A stretch of 64,000 nt of DNA from an uncultured Mycoplasmatota bacterium (GCA_948470005.1 CAOKNI010000004.1:1-64000); one strand, 5' to 3'. Counted from the stretch's first letter, positions 9,588 through 18,544 are shown. Made by a program: numbers and translations. Notes: generated by a model from the letters alone, not told the origin.

Positions 9588-9983
9588 ATGGCTTTAACCA
9601 GAAGTGAATTAAGAGAAAAAATTATGATTATTTTATATCAATATGATTTATTAAGTAGCAATAAAGTTTTATGTGATATAAATAATATTATTAAAGATAA
9701 TCTCGAAGTGGAAAATGATTTTGTGAAAGACATGGTTTATGGTGTAATCACTTATAAAAATGAGTTAGATGAACTAGCGAATAGCAAAATGATTGACTGG
9801 AATATAACTCGCATTGATAAAACTGGAGCGGCCATATTGCGTCTTGCCTTATATGAACTAAAATATACAGATACCCCGCATGTAGTAGTTATTAATGAAG
9901 CGATAGAACTAGCTAAAAAATATAGTGATGAGTCTGTTCGAAAAATTATTAATGCTGTATTAGATAAAATAATAAAGGAATAG
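9588..9983 (+). CDS. nusB: transcription antitermination protein NusB
   Basis: Binds boxA RNA with NusE (S10) for antitermination and rRNA processing. All-helical protein of about 131 residues; the C-terminal block VVINEAIELAKKYSDESV and the following INAVLDKI are the NusB signature. ATG 9588 is best spaced from AAAGGTG; ATG at 9582 is possible. The next gene begins one base after the stop, so they are probably co-translated. Confidence 0.92.
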   Translation: MALTRSELREKIMIILYQYDLLSSNKVLCDINNIIKDNLEVENDFVKDMVYGVITYKNELDELANSKMIDWNITRIDKTGAAILRLALYELKYTDTPHVVVINEAIELAKKYSDESVRKIINAVLDKIIKE

Positions 9984-9984
9984 T

Positions 9985-10761
9985 ATGATTAACTTAAGTG
10001 AAAATGATAGAGAAATAATAAAACATATGGGATATCCCAAAAAATTAGATTTAAGTGTTGGTTCTTTTTATGTAAAATTAGTAGGACCAGAACGTGGTCT
10101 AAAAGAACTTTTAGGCGCAGAAATAGCTACTCAGATGGGACTTATAACCCCGATATGCGAAGTAGTAGTAGTTGATGGTATGGAATATCTTTTAAGTGAA
10201 GATTTAAATAAATATGGTCACTTTATTAATGCTGAGGAGATGGATATAGGAGACTTAGTAGAAGAATATTGTTCTTTAAATGAAGCGAAAGATGTTTTAG
10301 AAAAAGAATATGGGATGACTTGCGAAATAAGTAATCTTTTGCGGATATATATATTTGATATTATATTTATGCACTTTGATCGTAATAAAAGAAATTGGGG
10401 TGTAATTTTATTACCAGATAATCATCCTAAATTAGTTATATTAGATAATGAATATCTATTAGTAGAAAATGATAAACCAGAAAAAATAAAACTTTATTTT
10501 GCGCCAATTTTTCCAACTTCTTTATATGAAGATTTTGCTTGTTTTTTGAAGTTGGGGCATCCCGATGATATTGCTACTTTTGAATATTATTTCAATTTAT
10601 ATACACCAGCATTTATTGAAAATTTAATAAATCGCTTAATAAAAAAAGTAAATCTTAACGTTGAAGACAAAGTCGAAATTATAGAATTTTATACTAAACA
10701 TTATTGTAAGTTACAAGATATTTTAATAAAAGAATATAAGGAAAAACATTCTCGAAGTTAA
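9985..10761 (+). CDS. HipA-like kinase-fold protein
   Basis: 258 residues. The N-terminal part resembles the HipA-type ATP-binding region (YVKLVGPERGLKELLGAEIA, then YLLSEDL). A catalytic-loop-like HFDRNKRNWGVIL at about 131-143 is followed by a metal-binding-like VILDNEYLL about 12 residues on. This is the D..N.RN.G pattern of HipA and PI3K-like kinases. There is no HipB antitoxin gene beside it, and it is embedded between nusB and xseA. It may phosphorylate a protein, but the substrate is not deducible. The family call is from motifs only. Confidence 0.55.
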   Translation: MINLSENDREIIKHMGYPKKLDLSVGSFYVKLVGPERGLKELLGAEIATQMGLITPICEVVVVDGMEYLLSEDLNKYGHFINAEEMDIGDLVEEYCSLNEAKDVLEKEYGMTCEISNLLRIYIFDIIFMHFDRNKRNWGVILLPDNHPKLVILDNEYLLVENDKPEKIKLYFAPIFPTSLYEDFACFLKLGHPDDIATFEYYFNLYTPAFIENLINRLIKKVNLNVEDKVEIIEFYTKHYCKLQDILIKEYKEKHSRS

Positions 10762-10786
10762 ATATCCAAGATAAAGAGGTGATATT

Positions 10787-12124
10787 ATGCAAGACAAATA
10801 TATGAAAATAAGTGATTTAAATAGTTATATCAAAAGCATTTTTGATGAAAATCCTTATTTAAAAAAAGTCTATCTTCGTGGGGAAATATCAAATTTTAAA
10901 AATCATACTAGAGGGCATTTATATTTTACTCTTAAAGACGATACTTCTCGTATTAGTGCTGTTATGTTTTATTCTAGTGCGATAACTTTAAAATTTAATC
11001 CTGAAGATGGCATGAACGTTTTAGTTGAAGGACGTATATCTTGCTATCCTGCTCAAGGAACCTATCAAATATATGTTGACAATATGGAACCAGATGGCCT
11101 TGGTAATTTGTATCTTGAGTTTGAAAAATTAAAAAAGAAATTATCTGCCGAGGGCTTATTTAATCCGGAACATAAAAAAGAAGTTCCTAAAATTCCTAAA
11201 AGAATAGGTATAATTACTGCGCCAACTGGCGCTGCTATTCGTGATATTATTTCAACAATTAAAAGAAGATTTCCCATTTGCGAGACAATTTTATTTCCCT
11301 CATTAGTTCAAGGCGAAAATGCGGCACTGGATATAGTTAACCAAATTAAAGAAGCTGATAGCGGTAAATATGATTTAGACGTTTTAATAGTTGGACGCGG
11401 AGGTGGCTCCATCGAAGATTTATGGGCTTTTAACGAAGAGTGTGTTGCAAGAGCTATATTTGAAGCTAGAGTTCCTATTATTAGCGCAGTAGGCCACGAA
11501 ATAGATTATACCATTGCAGACTTTGTAGCCGATATGCGAGCTCCAACTCCAACTGGTGCTGCAGAGATGGCGGTTCCCACAATATCGGAAATTAATAATA
11601 TTATTAATACTTATAAAATTAGGTTAAATGAATTTGCCTCTAATTTACTTCATAAAAACAAACTGCGATTAGATGGCATAACTAGTTCTTACATTCTAAA
11701 AAATCCCTTAAGTTTATATGAACTTAAAGAACAGAGATTAGATAATCTGATCGAAATAGTTAATAAGAATATGAATAAGCGTCTAGAAAATTATCATTTA
11801 ATTTTAAATAACATTAAAAAATCTCATGTTTTAAAAAATCCCATAAGTTTATATGAAGTAAAAAAAGAAAAACTCACTTTTAATGAAAAAAGTATTTATT
11901 CTAGTATTAAAAATATTATTTTAAAAAATGAACATAATTATAAATTATTAATTAATACATTAAAACTTGTCAATCCCTTAGGAATACTTGAAAAAGGATA
12001 TTCTCTTGTTACCAAGGATGAAGAAGTAATTAAAGATACTGGTAACATTAAGAAAAAAGATTTAATAAATATTAAATTACATAAAGGTTCGTTAAGCGCG
12101 GTTGTTGAGGAAATTAAAGAATAA
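10787..12124 (+). CDS. xseA: exodeoxyribonuclease VII large subunit
   Basis: Large subunit of the single-strand DNA exonuclease, 445 residues. N-terminal OB fold (VYLRGEISNFKNHTRGHLYFTLKD) is followed by the catalytic core with RIGIITAPTGAAIRDI, VGRGGGSIEDLWAFN and SAVGHEIDYTIADFVAD. The C-terminal half is the long coiled coil to which XseB binds, with an internal repeat of LKNPLSLYE and LKNPISLYE. Clear AGAGGTGAT ribosome binding site. Unusually, xseB is 1.7 kb downstream with three other genes between. Confidence 0.96.
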   Translation: MQDKYMKISDLNSYIKSIFDENPYLKKVYLRGEISNFKNHTRGHLYFTLKDDTSRISAVMFYSSAITLKFNPEDGMNVLVEGRISCYPAQGTYQIYVDNMEPDGLGNLYLEFEKLKKKLSAEGLFNPEHKKEVPKIPKRIGIITAPTGAAIRDIISTIKRRFPICETILFPSLVQGENAALDIVNQIKEADSGKYDLDVLIVGRGGGSIEDLWAFNEECVARAIFEARVPIISAVGHEIDYTIADFVADMRAPTPTGAAEMAVPTISEINNIINTYKIRLNEFASNLLHKNKLRLDGITSSYILKNPLSLYELKEQRLDNLIEIVNKNMNKRLENYHLILNNIKKSHVLKNPISLYEVKKEKLTFNEKSIYSSIKNIILKNEHNYKLLINTLKLVNPLGILEKGYSLVTKDEEVIKDTGNIKKKDLINIKLHKGSLSAVVEEIKE

Positions 12125-12152
12125 ATAGGAGTTTTTAGAAAGAAGGTATAAA

Positions 12153-12401
12153 ATGAATAATACAGAAATATTAAAAGAAGAATACGCTTTATTAAAAAGC
12201 AATAGAAAAGCACTATTAAGCGAACTTGCAAGTGCTCCAAAAGATTCTCTAATAGAATATGAAATTAGACAAGAACTTACTTTTTGTAGAGCCCGTATTG
12301 CTGAGATTCACCATACTCTTATGGCAGCTAGATTTGGCCGTTTTTATCCAACTACGATTATTGAAAATTTCTTTGATGGGCCACAAAAAGGCAGTAGGTA
12401 G
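12153..12401 (+). CDS. small protein of unknown function
   Basis: 82 residues, mostly helical and charged at the N-terminus, ending in a small aromatic segment (ARFGRFYPTTIIENFF). AGAAAGAAGG provides a ribosome binding site. Lies between xseA and xseB in the same direction with short spacing, so it belongs to the same operon. Family not recognised. Confidence 0.65.
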   Translation: MNNTEILKEEYALLKSNRKALLSELASAPKDSLIEYEIRQELTFCRARIAEIHHTLMAARFGRFYPTTIIENFFDGPQKGSR

Positions 12402-12403
12402 TT

Positions 12404-13111
12404 ATGAAATTAAAAAATAAATATATTGAATTAATACAAGGTTTAATTAATTTAAAAGATGAAGAAAAAAGAAAATTAAATGAATTAAATTTAGAGATTT
12501 TATATTATATAAGCGAAATAGAAAACATTTCTGATGAAGAAAAAAGACTCTTAACCGAAGAAGTAGACTTAAATAGTCTAAAGGACCAAAAGGAGAGTTT
12601 TAAGAAAGATTTAAAAGAGTTGTTATTAAAAGATTTAAAAGTTTGTGGTATTTTTGGTTTTGTAATAGCTTTATGCGTATTTTACGTTTTGGATTTTTCG
12701 TTGCCTACAATTGGTGTATCCGTTTTGTTTACCTTTATCATTTCTATTTTAGGTATCAATCATGATAGAGATGTAAAAAGCTTGTTTGCGTTTAATAGAA
12801 AAAACAATTTAGCAGACATAGATAGTAAGTTATCTCTTAATCACGAAAAAGGCGAAAAATTAGCGAAGAAAAAAGATGCATGTAAAGAAACTCTTCATAG
12901 TCTAAAAGATACTAGAGCGAAAAGAACTACTTTTATCGCTGATTTAACCAGCACTATAAATATGGTAAGTGCTGAATTTGATAAAATAATAGAAAGTATC
13001 TTAACAGACCAAAGCTTTACTATTGATAGAGATTTCATGACTGAAATAAAGCCTAATATACTAGAAAGATTAATGAAAGAGAGAAATAACATTGAACCAA
13101 GAAGTGAATAA
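12404..13111 (+). CDS. coiled-coil membrane protein of unknown function
   Basis: 235 residues. A Glu/Lys/Leu-rich coiled coil (about 1-75) leads into two close hydrophobic helices (about 82-118), then a second coiled coil. This hairpin-in-membrane design is shared with the next gene. It overlaps the next gene by 20 bases and starts two bases after the preceding stop. No enzyme motif is visible. Confidence 0.75.
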   Translation: MKLKNKYIELIQGLINLKDEEKRKLNELNLEILYYISEIENISDEEKRLLTEEVDLNSLKDQKESFKKDLKELLLKDLKVCGIFGFVIALCVFYVLDFSLPTIGVSVLFTFIISILGINHDRDVKSLFAFNRKNNLADIDSKLSLNHEKGEKLAKKKDACKETLHSLKDTRAKRTTFIADLTSTINMVSAEFDKIIESILTDQSFTIDRDFMTEIKPNILERLMKERNNIEPRSE

Positions 13112-13856
13112 ATTTATCCAATTAGAAAACGAGTTAAAAGGTATTATATCGAAAATAGATAGTGCGATTAAATCTAAAGAAAGTGAACTTGAAGATTTAA
13201 GTTTAGAAGAAGCAGAAGAAAAAGCACGATTTTCCAATATCAATAAAGAACTAGAAATTTTACGTAAAAAACGTGATATTTTAGAAGCTGTAAATAAAAA
13301 AGGCAGTATAAGATTTTTAATAAGCAGATTTTTAAATGATTGGAATTCCAGCATAGAAGATATTGCTGCCAAGTATAATCGTTTTGTTGCTATGCTTCTT
13401 AATATCGCTATGTTTATAGTTCTCATAATTGGTTTATTAGTTTGTGCACCTATTTTTACCGCCAGTCCTATTTTTGGAATTGGTCTAATAGTATTTGGAA
13501 TTTGTGCTGTGCTTTTAGGTAATGCTGAAAAATTTATTGAAATAGGTAATATTAAAAGAGAGAACAACCAACATAATTTTGATGAACGTATTGCTAGTCA
13601 TGAAAGTGAAAGAACTTCGATAAAAGTAGCTAGTAATAATCGAAGCAATAAAATGTCTCAAATTAGGATGGAAATTAAAGAATTACAAGCAGAAAAAGAT
13701 AAGTATGAAAAAGCTCTAAAAGATGTAATTGCCTATCAAGAACAAGTTTTAAAAGAAAAAGCGACTCCAATGCTAAATGAAGCATTCGAAAATTTTGATA
13801 AAAGTGAAATTATAGCTATGATTAAAGCTAGAGAAAAGAAAGAAGGAATTGAATAA
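13092..13856 (+). CDS. coiled-coil membrane protein of unknown function, same design as its upstream neighbour
   Basis: 254 residues: N-terminal coiled coil (about 1-65), two hydrophobic helices (about 97-145, rich in I, V, L and F), then a long charged coiled coil. The layout matches the preceding gene, suggesting an ancient duplication or a hetero-oligomer pair, although sequence identity is not obvious by eye. It starts inside the preceding gene and is followed directly by xseB. Confidence 0.75.
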   Translation: MNQEVNKFIQLENELKGIISKIDSAIKSKESELEDLSLEEAEEKARFSNINKELEILRKKRDILEAVNKKGSIRFLISRFLNDWNSSIEDIAAKYNRFVAMLLNIAMFIVLIIGLLVCAPIFTASPIFGIGLIVFGICAVLLGNAEKFIEIGNIKRENNQHNFDERIASHESERTSIKVASNNRSNKMSQIRMEIKELQAEKDKYEKALKDVIAYQEQVLKEKATPMLNEAFENFDKSEIIAMIKAREKKEGIE

Positions 13857-13857
13857 A

Positions 13858-14085
13858 ATGGAAAAATCATTTGAAGATGCATTAAAAGAATTAGAAGTAA
13901 TTGTAAAAGAATTAGAAAGTGGCAATGTTGAACTAGATGGGGCTATTGATAAATATACTGAGGCTATGCGGCTAGCTAAGTACTGTAATGAAAAACTTAA
14001 AAGTGCTACTGATAAAGTAAATAAAATCTTAACTGAAAATAAAGAGTTAGTAGATTTTGACATTGAAGGTGGTACGAATGAGTGA
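13858..14085 (+). CDS. xseB: exodeoxyribonuclease VII small subunit
   Basis: 75 residues; the family pattern FEDALKELEVIVKELESG followed by LDGAIDKYTEAMRLAKYC is clear. ATG 13858 is preferred to the in-frame TTG 13849, with AGAAGG upstream. Partner of XseA encoded 1.7 kb upstream. Overlaps proS by eight bases. Confidence 0.92.
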   Translation: MEKSFEDALKELEVIVKELESGNVELDGAIDKYTEAMRLAKYCNEKLKSATDKVNKILTENKELVDFDIEGGTNE

Positions 14086-15499
14086 AATAAAAGATATTAC
14101 GAAACGGGATACTGACTTTGCCAAGTGGTACACAGATGTTGTAACAAAAGCTGGACTAGTTGATTATTCTAACGTTAAAGGAAGTATGATAATTTGTCCA
14201 TATGGCTATGCTTTATGGGAAGAAATGGTAAAAATTTTAGACCAAAAATTTAAAGAAACAGGACACGAAAACGTCCAAATGCCTATGCTTATTCCGGAAA
14301 GTCTTTTAAATGTTGAAAAAGACCATGTTGAAGGTTTTGCTCCTGAAGTAGCATGGGTAACTCATGGTGGTACTGAAAAACTTGACGAAAGGCTTTGTGT
14401 CAGACCAACAAGCGAAGTATTATTCTGTGATTATTATAAAAAAATTATTAAATCATACCGCGACTTACCAATATTATACAATCAGTGGTGTACTATTGTG
14501 AGATGGGAAAAAACGACACGTCCATTCTTAAGAAGTAGGGAAATATTATGGCAGGAAGGGCATACTATGCACGAAAGCGGCGAAGAAGCCCTTACCGAGA
14601 CTTTAAAAATGCTTCATATTTATGAAGATTTTCAAAGAAATTTCTTAGCAATACCTGTTATAGTTGGGAAGAAAACTGAAAAAGAGAAGTTTGCTGGTGC
14701 TGAGGCAACGTATACCTTGGAAGCTATGATGTACGATGGAGTAGCTCTTCAAAATGGTACAAGCCATTATTTTGGTGATAATTTTGCGAAAGCTTTTGGA
14801 ATAACTTTTTTAAATAAAGAAAACAAGTTAGTAACTCCTTTTCAAACCAGTTGGGGCTTAACGACACGAATAATCGGTGCTTTAATTATGGTTCATGGTG
14901 ATGACCGTGGTCTTGTAATCCCACCGCGTATTGCTCCTACCAAAGTTATGATTATTCCTATTGGTGACAGCGAAAAGGTAAAAGAGGCTACAACCAATAT
15001 TGCAGATAATTTAAAATCTTTAGGCATTACTTATAAAATAGATGACACTTCTAAAACACCAGGGTTTAAGTTTGCCGAAGCTGAAGTTAAAGGCTATCCA
15101 GTTCGCCTTGAAATAGGCGCCCGTGATTTAGAGAATAAGACCGTAACTATCGTTCGGCGTGACACTTTGGAAAAAATAAAAGTCTCTCCTGAAGAAGCTG
15201 CAAGCATTTTACCTAAATTATTTGAGAATATTCAAAATAACTTATATGATAGGGCTTTAAAAAGAAGAGATAGTATGATTTACGAGGCTCATGATTATAA
15301 AGAATTTACGAATATTGCTCAAACTAAAGCCGGCTTTATTAAAGCTAATTGGTGTGGTGATGTAGCTTGTGAGGATAAGATTAAAGACGAATTTAACATG
15401 AAAAGCCGTTGTTTAATTGAAGATGAAGAAATTACCACGAATTGTGTATGTTGCGGCAAAAAAGCCAAATATCGCCTCTATTTTGGTCGGCAATACTAA
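14078..15499 (+). CDS. proS: proline--tRNA ligase, short archaeal/eukaryotic-like type
   Basis: Class II aminoacyl-tRNA synthetase of 473 residues that charges tRNA-Pro. The N-terminus DFAKWYTDVVTKAGLVDY and the RPTSEV, TRPFLRSREILWQEGHT and GTSHYFG blocks mark the type without the bacterial editing insertion. The C-terminal zinc-binding domain is present with CGDVAC and CVCCGKK and the usual aromatic C-terminus (LYFGRQY). This form is common in mycoplasmas and some Firmicutes. ATG 14078 is inside xseB. Confidence 0.95.
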   Translation: MSEIKDITKRDTDFAKWYTDVVTKAGLVDYSNVKGSMIICPYGYALWEEMVKILDQKFKETGHENVQMPMLIPESLLNVEKDHVEGFAPEVAWVTHGGTEKLDERLCVRPTSEVLFCDYYKKIIKSYRDLPILYNQWCTIVRWEKTTRPFLRSREILWQEGHTMHESGEEALTETLKMLHIYEDFQRNFLAIPVIVGKKTEKEKFAGAEATYTLEAMMYDGVALQNGTSHYFGDNFAKAFGITFLNKENKLVTPFQTSWGLTTRIIGALIMVHGDDRGLVIPPRIAPTKVMIIPIGDSEKVKEATTNIADNLKSLGITYKIDDTSKTPGFKFAEAEVKGYPVRLEIGARDLENKTVTIVRRDTLEKIKVSPEEAASILPKLFENIQNNLYDRALKRRDSMIYEAHDYKEFTNIAQTKAGFIKANWCGDVACEDKIKDEFNMKSRCLIEDEEITTNCVCCGKKAKYRLYFGRQY

Positions 15500-15569
15500 A
15501 TATTGGCAATTCCCAATAATTACTAAGATATATAACTATAAATTGTTTATACTACTAATGGTGATATGT

Positions 15570-16535
15570 ATGAAGAAATTTATAGTTTTTTTATGTATGA
15601 TGCTTATTTTTCCACTTAATATTCTGGCTTATTCCAGTGAGGTGATTTTAGGTGGTCATACCATTGGCATTGATATTGAAAATGGCGGAGTAATGATAAT
15701 TGGGTTTTACAAAGTAAATGGCAAATATCCTAAAACGGACTTAAAAGAAGGAGATACTATTATAAAAGTAGGTAATGATCGAGTTACTAGTTTAGAAGAA
15801 TTAACTACTGCTATTGAAAATAATTTAGATAGTAACAACTCAGTTAATATAACTTATAAGCGTAATCAAAAAGAACAAAAAACGACCTTAAAATTAGTTA
15901 AAATAGATAATAAATATAAAACTGGATTATACGTCAAAGACAGCATTACAGGTATTGGAACTCTTACTTTTATAGACCCAGCGTCAAATAACTATGGTGC
16001 TTTAGGTCATGAAATAACGGAGAATAATACTAGTGATATCATTGAGGTTAAAACTGGTAAAATATTTAAAAATAGTATTACTAATATTGAAGAAAGTAAA
16101 GATGGCAATCCCGGAAGTAAAAATGCCGAATTTTATTATAACACTACTTACGGAGATATAAAAAAGAATACAAGATATGGAATATACGGCAAATATACTG
16201 CAACTTATGATATGAATACTATAGCAGTTGCTAGCAAAGAGGAAGTAAAAATTGGAGAAGCTTATATTTATACTGTCTTGGAAAACGAAACAATTGATAG
16301 ATTTAGTATCAATATTACAAAAATAAATGAATCTAGTGATACCAAAAACATAACTTTTGAAATTACGGATTCTCGCTTATTAAAAAAGGCTGGAGGAATA
16401 GTTCAAGGCATGAGCGGTTCTCCAATTGTGCAAAATAATAAATTAATAGGAGCTGTAACTCATGTTATCACAGATAATGTAACGAGCGGCTATGGCCTTT
16501 TTATAACTACTATGTTAGAAGAAAGTGAACGTTAA
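15570..16535 (+). CDS. spoIVB: SpoIVB-type sporulation peptidase (S55 family)
   Basis: Forespore-secreted serine peptidase that in Bacillus triggers pro-sigma-K processing by cleaving SpoIVFA. A signal or membrane anchor (about residues 1-18) precedes a PDZ domain (about 22-105) and the S55 peptidase domain. The catalytic His is in YGALGHEI and the catalytic Ser in GMSGSPIVQNNKLIGAVTHV, both classic. It is 321 residues, shorter than the 426-residue Bacillus protein, mainly at the N-terminus. ATG 15570 is preceded by GGTGAT. Its presence implies a sporulating host. Confidence 0.92.
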   Translation: MKKFIVFLCMMLIFPLNILAYSSEVILGGHTIGIDIENGGVMIIGFYKVNGKYPKTDLKEGDTIIKVGNDRVTSLEELTTAIENNLDSNNSVNITYKRNQKEQKTTLKLVKIDNKYKTGLYVKDSITGIGTLTFIDPASNNYGALGHEITENNTSDIIEVKTGKIFKNSITNIEESKDGNPGSKNAEFYYNTTYGDIKKNTRYGIYGKYTATYDMNTIAVASKEEVKIGEAYIYTVLENETIDRFSINITKINESSDTKNITFEITDSRLLKKAGGIVQGMSGSPIVQNNKLIGAVTHVITDNVTSGYGLFITTMLEESER

Positions 16536-16547
16536 GTTCGCTTTTTT
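16524..16547 (+). terminator. Rho-independent terminator of spoIVB
   Basis: AGTGAAC-GTTAA-GTTCGCT stem with a T6 run; the stop codon lies in the loop. Confidence 0.7.
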
Positions 16548-16640
16548 ATCTAATAGGAAATTGCGATAATTTTTAAAATCGCGATTGGCAAACAATATTC
16601 GCTTGATATAATTAATTTATAGTCATGGGTGATAATAATT

Positions 16641-16772
16641 ATGAAAGTACTGCGAGCTTATAAATTTAGATTATATCCAAGTTTAGAACAAGAAATATTA
16701 ATAAATAAATCTTTTGTTCTGTGTTTAAGCGGTCTAAAAATTATTAATATATCGTATATATTTATTAGGTGA
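16641..16772 (+). pseudogene. N-terminal remnant of an IS605-type TnpB
   Basis: Reads MKVLRAYKFRLYPSLEQEIL followed by INKSF, which is the standard N-terminus of TnpB/OrfB proteins, then loses similarity and stops after 43 residues. A GGTGAT ribosome binding site precedes it. No TnpA, no RuvC catalytic residues and no right end are visible here, so it is a dead fragment between spoIVB and the GerM-like gene. Confidence 0.7.
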
Positions 16773-16776
16773 TTTT

Positions 16777-17724
16777 ATGCTTAAACAAAGTGCATTAAGA
16801 AGAATAATGGTTTCTACTATTGCTTTATTAATTGTAAGTATCCTATATTTTTTTCCTAATAATAAATTTAACCAGATAGAAACTAATATTGAATATCAAC
16901 AAGCAAATAATACACCAATTTATTTGCTAAACAAAGATAATTATATTGTTATGTCTAGTTGTAATATATCTTCTAACGAGCCTTTAGTTAAAGCTAAAGA
17001 ATTAATAAATGCTTTAACTATAGATAGTGGAGTTGACAATTATCCTAGTTCTAAATTAAATCCCATTATTCCTAAAAATACGAAACTTTTAAGTATTGAT
17101 TTAAATAACAATTTATTAAAGGTGAATTTTTCTAAAGATTTTTTAAATGTTGATAAAAAAAATGAAGAAAAATTAATAGAAGCCTTAGTATATACTTTAA
17201 CTGAAATCTCTGAAGTAAAAGAAATCATGATTTTTATTGAAAATAGTAAACTCGAAGTTTTACCAGCATCTAATATTCATTTACCTAACACTTTAAACAG
17301 AAGCTTTGGTATAAATAAGGTATATGATATAACAAACATTAAAAATCTTACTAAAACAACCATTTATTATGTAGGAAAAGAAGACGATTTAATTTATTAT
17401 ATTCCCGTTACTAAAATTGATAATAATTTAAATAATAAAATTGAAATAATCATTGAAGAATTAAAAAGTTCTCCTATATATGAAACCAATCTTCACAGTT
17501 TTCTAGCATCGAGTGTTGAGTTACTTAATTATGAAACGTTAGAAAATGCTATAAGTCTTAGCTTTAACAATAAAATTTTTGACGATTTTAATTCTAGAAA
17601 CATCCAGGAAGAAGTAAAATATTCTATATCTCTATCCGTAAAGGATACGTTAAATGTTGAAAATGTTATATTTAAGGTTGATAATGAAATTGTTGCTACT
17701 TTAAAAGAAAATCAAAACTCTTAA
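16777..17724 (+). CDS. GerMN-domain protein, GerM-like
   Basis: 315 residues with an N-terminal hydrophobic anchor (about 11-27) and two GerMN-like domains (about 47-160 and 195-305). The first contains PKNTKLLSIDLNNNLLKVNF, the characteristic strand pattern. GerM in Bacillus is a mother-cell lipoprotein needed for the engulfment complex and germination; here there is no clear lipobox. Position beside spoIVB supports a sporulation role. ATG follows the stop of the TnpB remnant, AGGTGATTTT. Confidence 0.75.
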   Translation: MLKQSALRRIMVSTIALLIVSILYFFPNNKFNQIETNIEYQQANNTPIYLLNKDNYIVMSSCNISSNEPLVKAKELINALTIDSGVDNYPSSKLNPIIPKNTKLLSIDLNNNLLKVNFSKDFLNVDKKNEEKLIEALVYTLTEISEVKEIMIFIENSKLEVLPASNIHLPNTLNRSFGINKVYDITNIKNLTKTTIYYVGKEDDLIYYIPVTKIDNNLNNKIEIIIEELKSSPIYETNLHSFLASSVELLNYETLENAISLSFNNKIFDDFNSRNIQEEVKYSISLSVKDTLNVENVIFKVDNEIVATLKENQNS

Positions 17725-17819
17725 TAATATTAAAAAAATTTTTGAAAATATAAAGACTTTACTCCCATTTTATGGTAAACTATTTATAGTTTTAGAAAAA
17801 AGGAGTGCAAGTTAAATAT

Positions 17820-18269
17820 ATGAAAAGTTTTGTAATCCATAATTTGCAAGATAATTTGGAACTTGCATCATTCAATTATCATATAGAAGGATTTATTTAT
17901 AAATGTAATAAAAGGAATGTTAAAGAAATAACCATTGTTAATCCCGAGATTGTTTATGCTTTAATAAAAGCAAATTTCGATAAAGAATATAAAAAAATTT
18001 TAGAGTTTTATTTAAAAGCTATTGAAAGTGATGACGAATCCGCTGAAGGGAGCATTATTGCTGCTTTGAATGAAATAGTTCGCTTGAAAACCATCATTTT
18101 TAAAAAGTATCATTTAGCTTTGCAAAAAAAAGAAGAAGAGTATTTTCTTAAAAAATTAAAATTATTAGAAAATGAATTACGTTCTAAACTTATTGATTTT
18201 AAACTTATAAAAGAACAAGAACTAGTTAATAATAATAAAGAAGCAGAGAAAATAGCTAAAAGTCGTTAA
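17820..18269 (+). CDS. conserved-looking protein of unknown function
   Basis: 149 residues, basic, helical at the C-terminus with a Lys/Glu-rich coiled coil. GGAG at 17802-17805 is rather far from ATG 17820; GTG 17805 is the alternative but overlaps the ribosome binding site. A possible promoter (TTTACT near 17757, TAAACT about 17 bp later) lies upstream. Family not recognised. Last host gene before the tRNA and prophage. Confidence 0.6.
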   Translation: MKSFVIHNLQDNLELASFNYHIEGFIYKCNKRNVKEITIVNPEIVYALIKANFDKEYKKILEFYLKAIESDDESAEGSIIAALNEIVRLKTIIFKKYHLALQKKEEEYFLKKLKLLENELRSKLIDFKLIKEQELVNNNKEAEKIAKSR

Positions 18270-18276
18270 ATTACTC

Positions 18277-18305
18277 TTGCAAAAAATTCTGAAATAGGCT
18301 ATAAT
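18277..18305 (+). promoter_or_regulatory. sigma-A promoter of tRNA-Arg
   Basis: TTGCAA (18277-18282), 17-bp spacer, TATAAT (18300-18305), 20 bases before the tRNA 5' end. Confidence 0.75.
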
Positions 18306-18325
18306 TATCTATAGCCAGTAGTTAT

Positions 18326-18402
18326 GACTCCGTAGCTCAGCTGGATAGAGCAATCGCCTTCTAAGCGATCGGTCAGGTGTTCGAATCACCTCGGAGTCAC
18401 CA
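18326..18402 (+). tRNA. tRNA-Arg(TCT)
   Basis: 77 nt with encoded CCA. Acceptor GACTCCG pairs with CGGAGTC; anticodon stem ATCGC/GCGAT holds the loop CTTCTAA, anticodon TCT, reading AGA. T-arm contains GTTCGAATC. The 5' part is host DNA; the segment from about 18337 onward is the copy carried by the prophage, which restores an intact tRNA. Confidence 0.97.
18337..18402. repeat. attL, 66-bp core direct repeat
   Basis: Identical to 54299-54364; runs from the D-loop to the CCA end of the tRNA. Matching stops at 18403 (C against T). Confidence 0.95.
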
Positions 18403-18412
18403 CTTAGGAATT

Positions 18413-18436
18413 AAGCCTGTATTTACGGGCTTTTTT
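18413..18436 (+). terminator. terminator behind tRNA-Arg
   Basis: AAGCCTGTA-TTTA-CGGGCTT-like stem (with one G-T pair) and a T6 run, on the phage side of attL. The phage therefore brings its own tRNA terminator. Confidence 0.65.
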
Positions 18437-18504
18437 AAATGTTTTTTTAGACTTTGTACGATAGAATACTTTGTATATTTATAATAGCAAAATTACTAAA
18501 AATA

Positions 18505-18544
18505 GCTCTAAAATAATGTCGGTTGGTTACACAGTTGGTTACAA
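18505..18544. repeat. integrase arm-type repeat, left copy
   Basis: 40-bp element matching 54188-54227 at 39 of 40 positions. It holds two copies of GTTGGTTACA spaced 12 bp apart, as expected for integrase N-terminal domain binding sites. Confidence 0.75.

Noticed and set aside
16559..16640. Inverted repeat GCGAT/ATCGC upstream of the TnpB remnant as an IS605 left end
   Set aside because: Only five base pairs around a long loop and no matching right end, so the insertion sequence boundary cannot be claimed.
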